Below, in pieces: positions 61,149 to 64,000 of a DNA stretch of 64,000 bases (position 1 is its first letter; each line of letters begins with the position of its first letter). The stretch spans positions 62,001-126,000 of the forward strand of contig WNNJ02000818.1 of the NCBI GenBank assembly GCA_012934845.2, given 5' to 3'. A program made the position numbers and the translations under genes. The notes under the pieces are model-generated. The model did not search any database. It worked only from the letters and a program-made list of their open reading frames with translations, and was not told where the DNA came from. This stretch comes from Pomphorhynchus laevis. Its lineage: Eukaryota; Acanthocephala; Palaeacanthocephala; Echinorhynchida; Pomphorhynchidae.

Positions 61149-63330
61149 TTGATTACAATTCTTGAAAATGACGAAAATTACAATTCGATCACAATTAGAG
61201 TGCAATTTAGAAAATCAAAATGTATATGTCAGAGGTTGAGAAAAGAATTTTCCACCACTCTTAACCCTCATCAGGTCGGGGCGTCGACTTCGAACGGCAT
61301 AGAACTCATCATTCATGAGGCAAAACTCAAAAACCACGTGCAAATTAATAATTCAGATTGGGTGTGGCTAAAGGTTGACGTACACAATGCCTTTAATTCA
61401 CTAAGTCGTGGTGTAATTATTCAAGCCGTCGGTTGTCAATTTCCAAAGTGCTCAGCGTGGGTACGTTGGTGTTATGAACGACTTTCGCATTTACGTATTA
61501 TAGGTCAGGAATCCTTAAATTCAATATGCGGAGTCCAACAAGGTGACCCTCTTGGACCCGACTTGTTCTCGTTTTCAATTCAATCGACTATATAGAGTAT
61601 AAATTCAATTGATGATATTGAGTTTAATAAATAATACTTGGACGATGGATTAATCATTGGGTCGGCACGATCCATTATCAAAGTCTTGTCCCAGTTATCT
61701 AATGCATTTGGTAGTGTTAACTTGCAACTCAATTGGTGGAAAACTGAGATAATAGGACAACGGGAAGCTATTCAATTTGTACAATCGCATTTCTCTGAAT
61801 TTATGGCCTTGAACGAAACCATGAATTTTGTTCTACTTGGATCACCAATCGGAAGTCCAGAATTCACTGCTTCTCATCTTGAATATATGATTCTGCCGGG
61901 ATTAATGAGAGATCTTGACTTGCTTTCAGAAATTTCCGATCCGCAGATTGTTTACCTGCTTTTGCGACACTGCGCGTCAGTCTCCCGTATTAACCATTTA
62001 ATGCGAACAATCAATCCGTCTTCTATACACTCTGCTTTAAAACAGTTTGATTAAGCCGTAACCAACGTCCTTAACGAAGTGATAGGATTAGACTAGATTC
62101 ACCCTCACAAGTTCAAGCAAACCTTCCATTGCGGATGGGCGGATTCGGAATGCGAAGTTTTCTAGTCCATGCTCCTGTTGCGTATGTAGCCAACATCGCA
62201 AATGTTGCGAGTACCTTGAGTATGAATTCGTCTTCTTTCCCGGGATATTCACAAACTTTTAAGACGTTAACCCGCCACTATCCGGAAGAACTCGTTACGG
62301 ATAACAGTGATCGCTCAGCAATCTTATCTCAATTTGGTTAGGGACGAGAATTAACCAAGAGTTGGGCTTTCGTTTAATTGAAACGCCATCCTTTTTTGAA
62401 AAATCACGACTCCTAGCTGTATGTTGTCCTCACGCAAACGCATGGTTGAATGCTACACCCTCAACAATTAAGTCACTGAACATGCCTCCTGCCGAATTTC
62501 GTATCTTGATAAATATGTGGTTGGGAATTCCAATATCAAAAAACCATATAAATGCAGACGATGCTTTAAAGATGCTGACAATTACGGATTTCACGGCCTT
62601 ACTTTTTAATTAGGAGGATACCCAGGGATACGTCATAACGGAGTAAGAGATAAAGTATTCCATGCAGCCGAGGCAGCAGGTTTACATGTTGAGCGTGAAG
62701 TTTTATATCTTGTCAGGGGTTTAAGAGAACGGCCAGCTGATATCCTCCTACACGGCGACCCACACGAAACAATTGACTTCGCTGTTTCAAACCCTCAGCA
62801 GTTATTTTCATGATTATCTTAATTTATTCATGATTTACATGAATAAATCAAGCACGGAGGCTACTTACGTCGCGGAAGAGTACGCAATTCGCGTTAAATA
62901 ACGAAAATACTGACATCCCATGGAGGAAAATGGTTACATTTTTACCCCTGCAGCTGTTGAGACCTATGGGGGATTGAATATTGGCAGACGACGTCTTATC
63001 TGTAGAATAGCGCGCGACCTTGCAGCTCGTCGAAACATCCCTTATTCACGGGTAGCTGAGGAATTATTTCAGCAAATATCGATCGCGCTAATGAGAGGGA
63101 ATGCCAAGGCTCTCCTGAAGAGCCTCTCCGATGATGACAACGGCTGGAATAGAGTGTCTATTGATTGCAATGAGGATCCTCAATATCGACTTTTTTCACT
63201 GCACCCATCAACATCCATTATTGACGGATCCAACCAACAAATATTGCTGCAACAGGGAAATGAACAGAATTGCAGTAGTGAGGAACTAGAAATTTCAAAT
63301 CTAGTTGGAATTTAGGTACACGCCCTTACC
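61149..63330 (+). mobile_element. RLE-type RT element (family B3)
   Basis: RT: KVDVHNAFNSLSRGVIIQAV (motif A), ICGVQQGDPLGPDLFSFSIQ (B), YLDDGLIIGS (C, 61638), LNWWKTEIIG, VLLGSPIGSPEF; then LLAVCCPHANAWLNATPST. The RLE-like end RPADILLHGDPHETIDFAVS is followed by FTPAAVETYGGLNIGRRRLI and QISIALMRGNAKALL (62920-63315). Four or more breaks. It resembles B2 more than B1 (YLDD, not FADD). A degenerate hammerhead-like core (61105-61131, -) precedes it. Confidence 0.68.
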
Positions 63331-64000
63331 GATAATTTCGGAAATTTTGTAATTCCGTGTTGTGCGAGCGAGTGACAAGCGACTGTCTAGTAAGTACTTG
63401 GATAAATCCGAGGAATACTTGTGGTTTGGCTCACAAAAGCGGGGAACGTTTAACAACGTGACAGCATACAGAGATCCAAGCAAATAAAAAAGTTTTTTTT
63501 TTCGCTCAGTACAAAATATCTGTGAAAAATATATATATACAAACGGAGAAACCAAGTTTCTTTCTTAACACCATCACGCGATTTCTCTTCTGCCTCGATA
63601 TGTTTGTGCTTCATGTCCAAAAGCAACATGCCGGCAGCGAGAACCGAAGATGTAGTCGACAACAAGGCGAATCTATCGACAAGCAACAATCTGATATGAT
63701 GCGGATAAGATTGGTCGAAACAAGAAAAGTCAAAGAAAAATCGATTTTGTCATCATGGCCCACCTAGGAAACATGTTCTTCCAACGAATTTAACCGGCAC
63801 TAGAGCCGAATAAAATATCTATCTTCGTCCTATGAAACGTGCAACCCCGAAGGACCAGCTATAAAGGGCTCGATGCTTCCAACTTTAGCGTCAGTGAACA
63901 GATCAAAACAATCCAGCAACGAGCAACAGCGACCGCGAGAAATTGCGACGGGCAGGCCAGCAAACTTATTGGCCATCGGAGACAATCGAGAAATGCGAAA
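63331..64000. other. unassigned sequence with a TATA-like region
   Basis: GC is higher than in the window's spacers. TATAAAGGGCTCGATGCTTC near 63860 and the CAGTGAACAGATCAAAACAA run look like a promoter and leader of some mobile element, but no coding follows before the window ends. AGL upstream exons were not found here. Confidence 0.3.

Noticed and set aside
63520-64000. LTR-like promoter and leader region
   Set aside because: A TATA-like box and leader are suggestive, but no terminal repeat pair, primer site or coding is visible, so no family is claimed.

Overview
The window is nuclear DNA of an AT-rich invertebrate animal; the phylum cannot be fixed from sequence alone. The evidence is spliced host exons with GT-AG introns, metazoan housekeeping genes, and dense Penelope-like elements (PLEs), LINEs and palindromic repeats. 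I see no bacterial operons, tRNA, rRNA, CRISPR array, or convincing retrovirus, LTR or capsid-bearing element.

Two host genes frame the window, tail to tail. The last exon of an ER alpha-glucosidase I gene (MOGS, GH63) lies on the + strand at 3432-5287 and carries a frame-breaking 29-bp tandem duplication. The C-terminal third of a glycogen debranching enzyme gene (AGL, GH133 amylo-1,6-glucosidase part) runs on the - strand from about 60.9 kb to its stop at 11565. I reconstructed eleven exons whose reading phases all agree. Introns are either 43-50 nt or 3.6-14.7 kb, and the long ones hold nearly all the mobile DNA. Nested in AGL introns are an intact LIM-domain ORF (40214-40711, -), a ubiquilin processed pseudogene (47.9-49.1 kb, +) and an orphan last exon with an ankyrin-like repeat (21223-21408, -).

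The mobile DNA falls into groups. (1) A PLE family with an N-terminal GIY-YIG domain ahead of the reverse transcriptase (RT), i.e. Naiad-like, is at 6.3-11.3, 12.2-13.6, 15.7-17.2, 22.1-22.8, 50.1-51.4 and 52.7-58.7 kb. It ends in a structured 3' tail that also occurs alone. (2) Classical PLEs with C-terminal GIY-YIG are at 24.6-27.1, 27.7-29.9, 30.2-32.5 and 33.3-34.1 kb, often with inverted partial copies. (3) RT elements with restriction-like endonuclease (RLE) C-termini are at 1.6-2.9, 36.1-39.9, 42.2-45.4 and 61.1-63.3 kb. (4) A Rex1-like LINE is at 17.8-19.9 kb. (5) A young RTE-type LINE with an open 1009-codon ORF, a 16-bp target duplication and a GAA-repeat tail is at 54640-57818. (6) Small palindromic elements carry hammerhead-ribozyme-like cores.

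The most interesting signals are a complete type-I hammerhead fold at 32994-33042 (-), the same CUGANGA-hairpin-GAAA core repeated at a dozen sites, a roughly 156-nt tail RNA structure with a predicted pseudoknot and compensatory changes, and the AGL gene stretched by nested retroelements while its splice sites stay intact.
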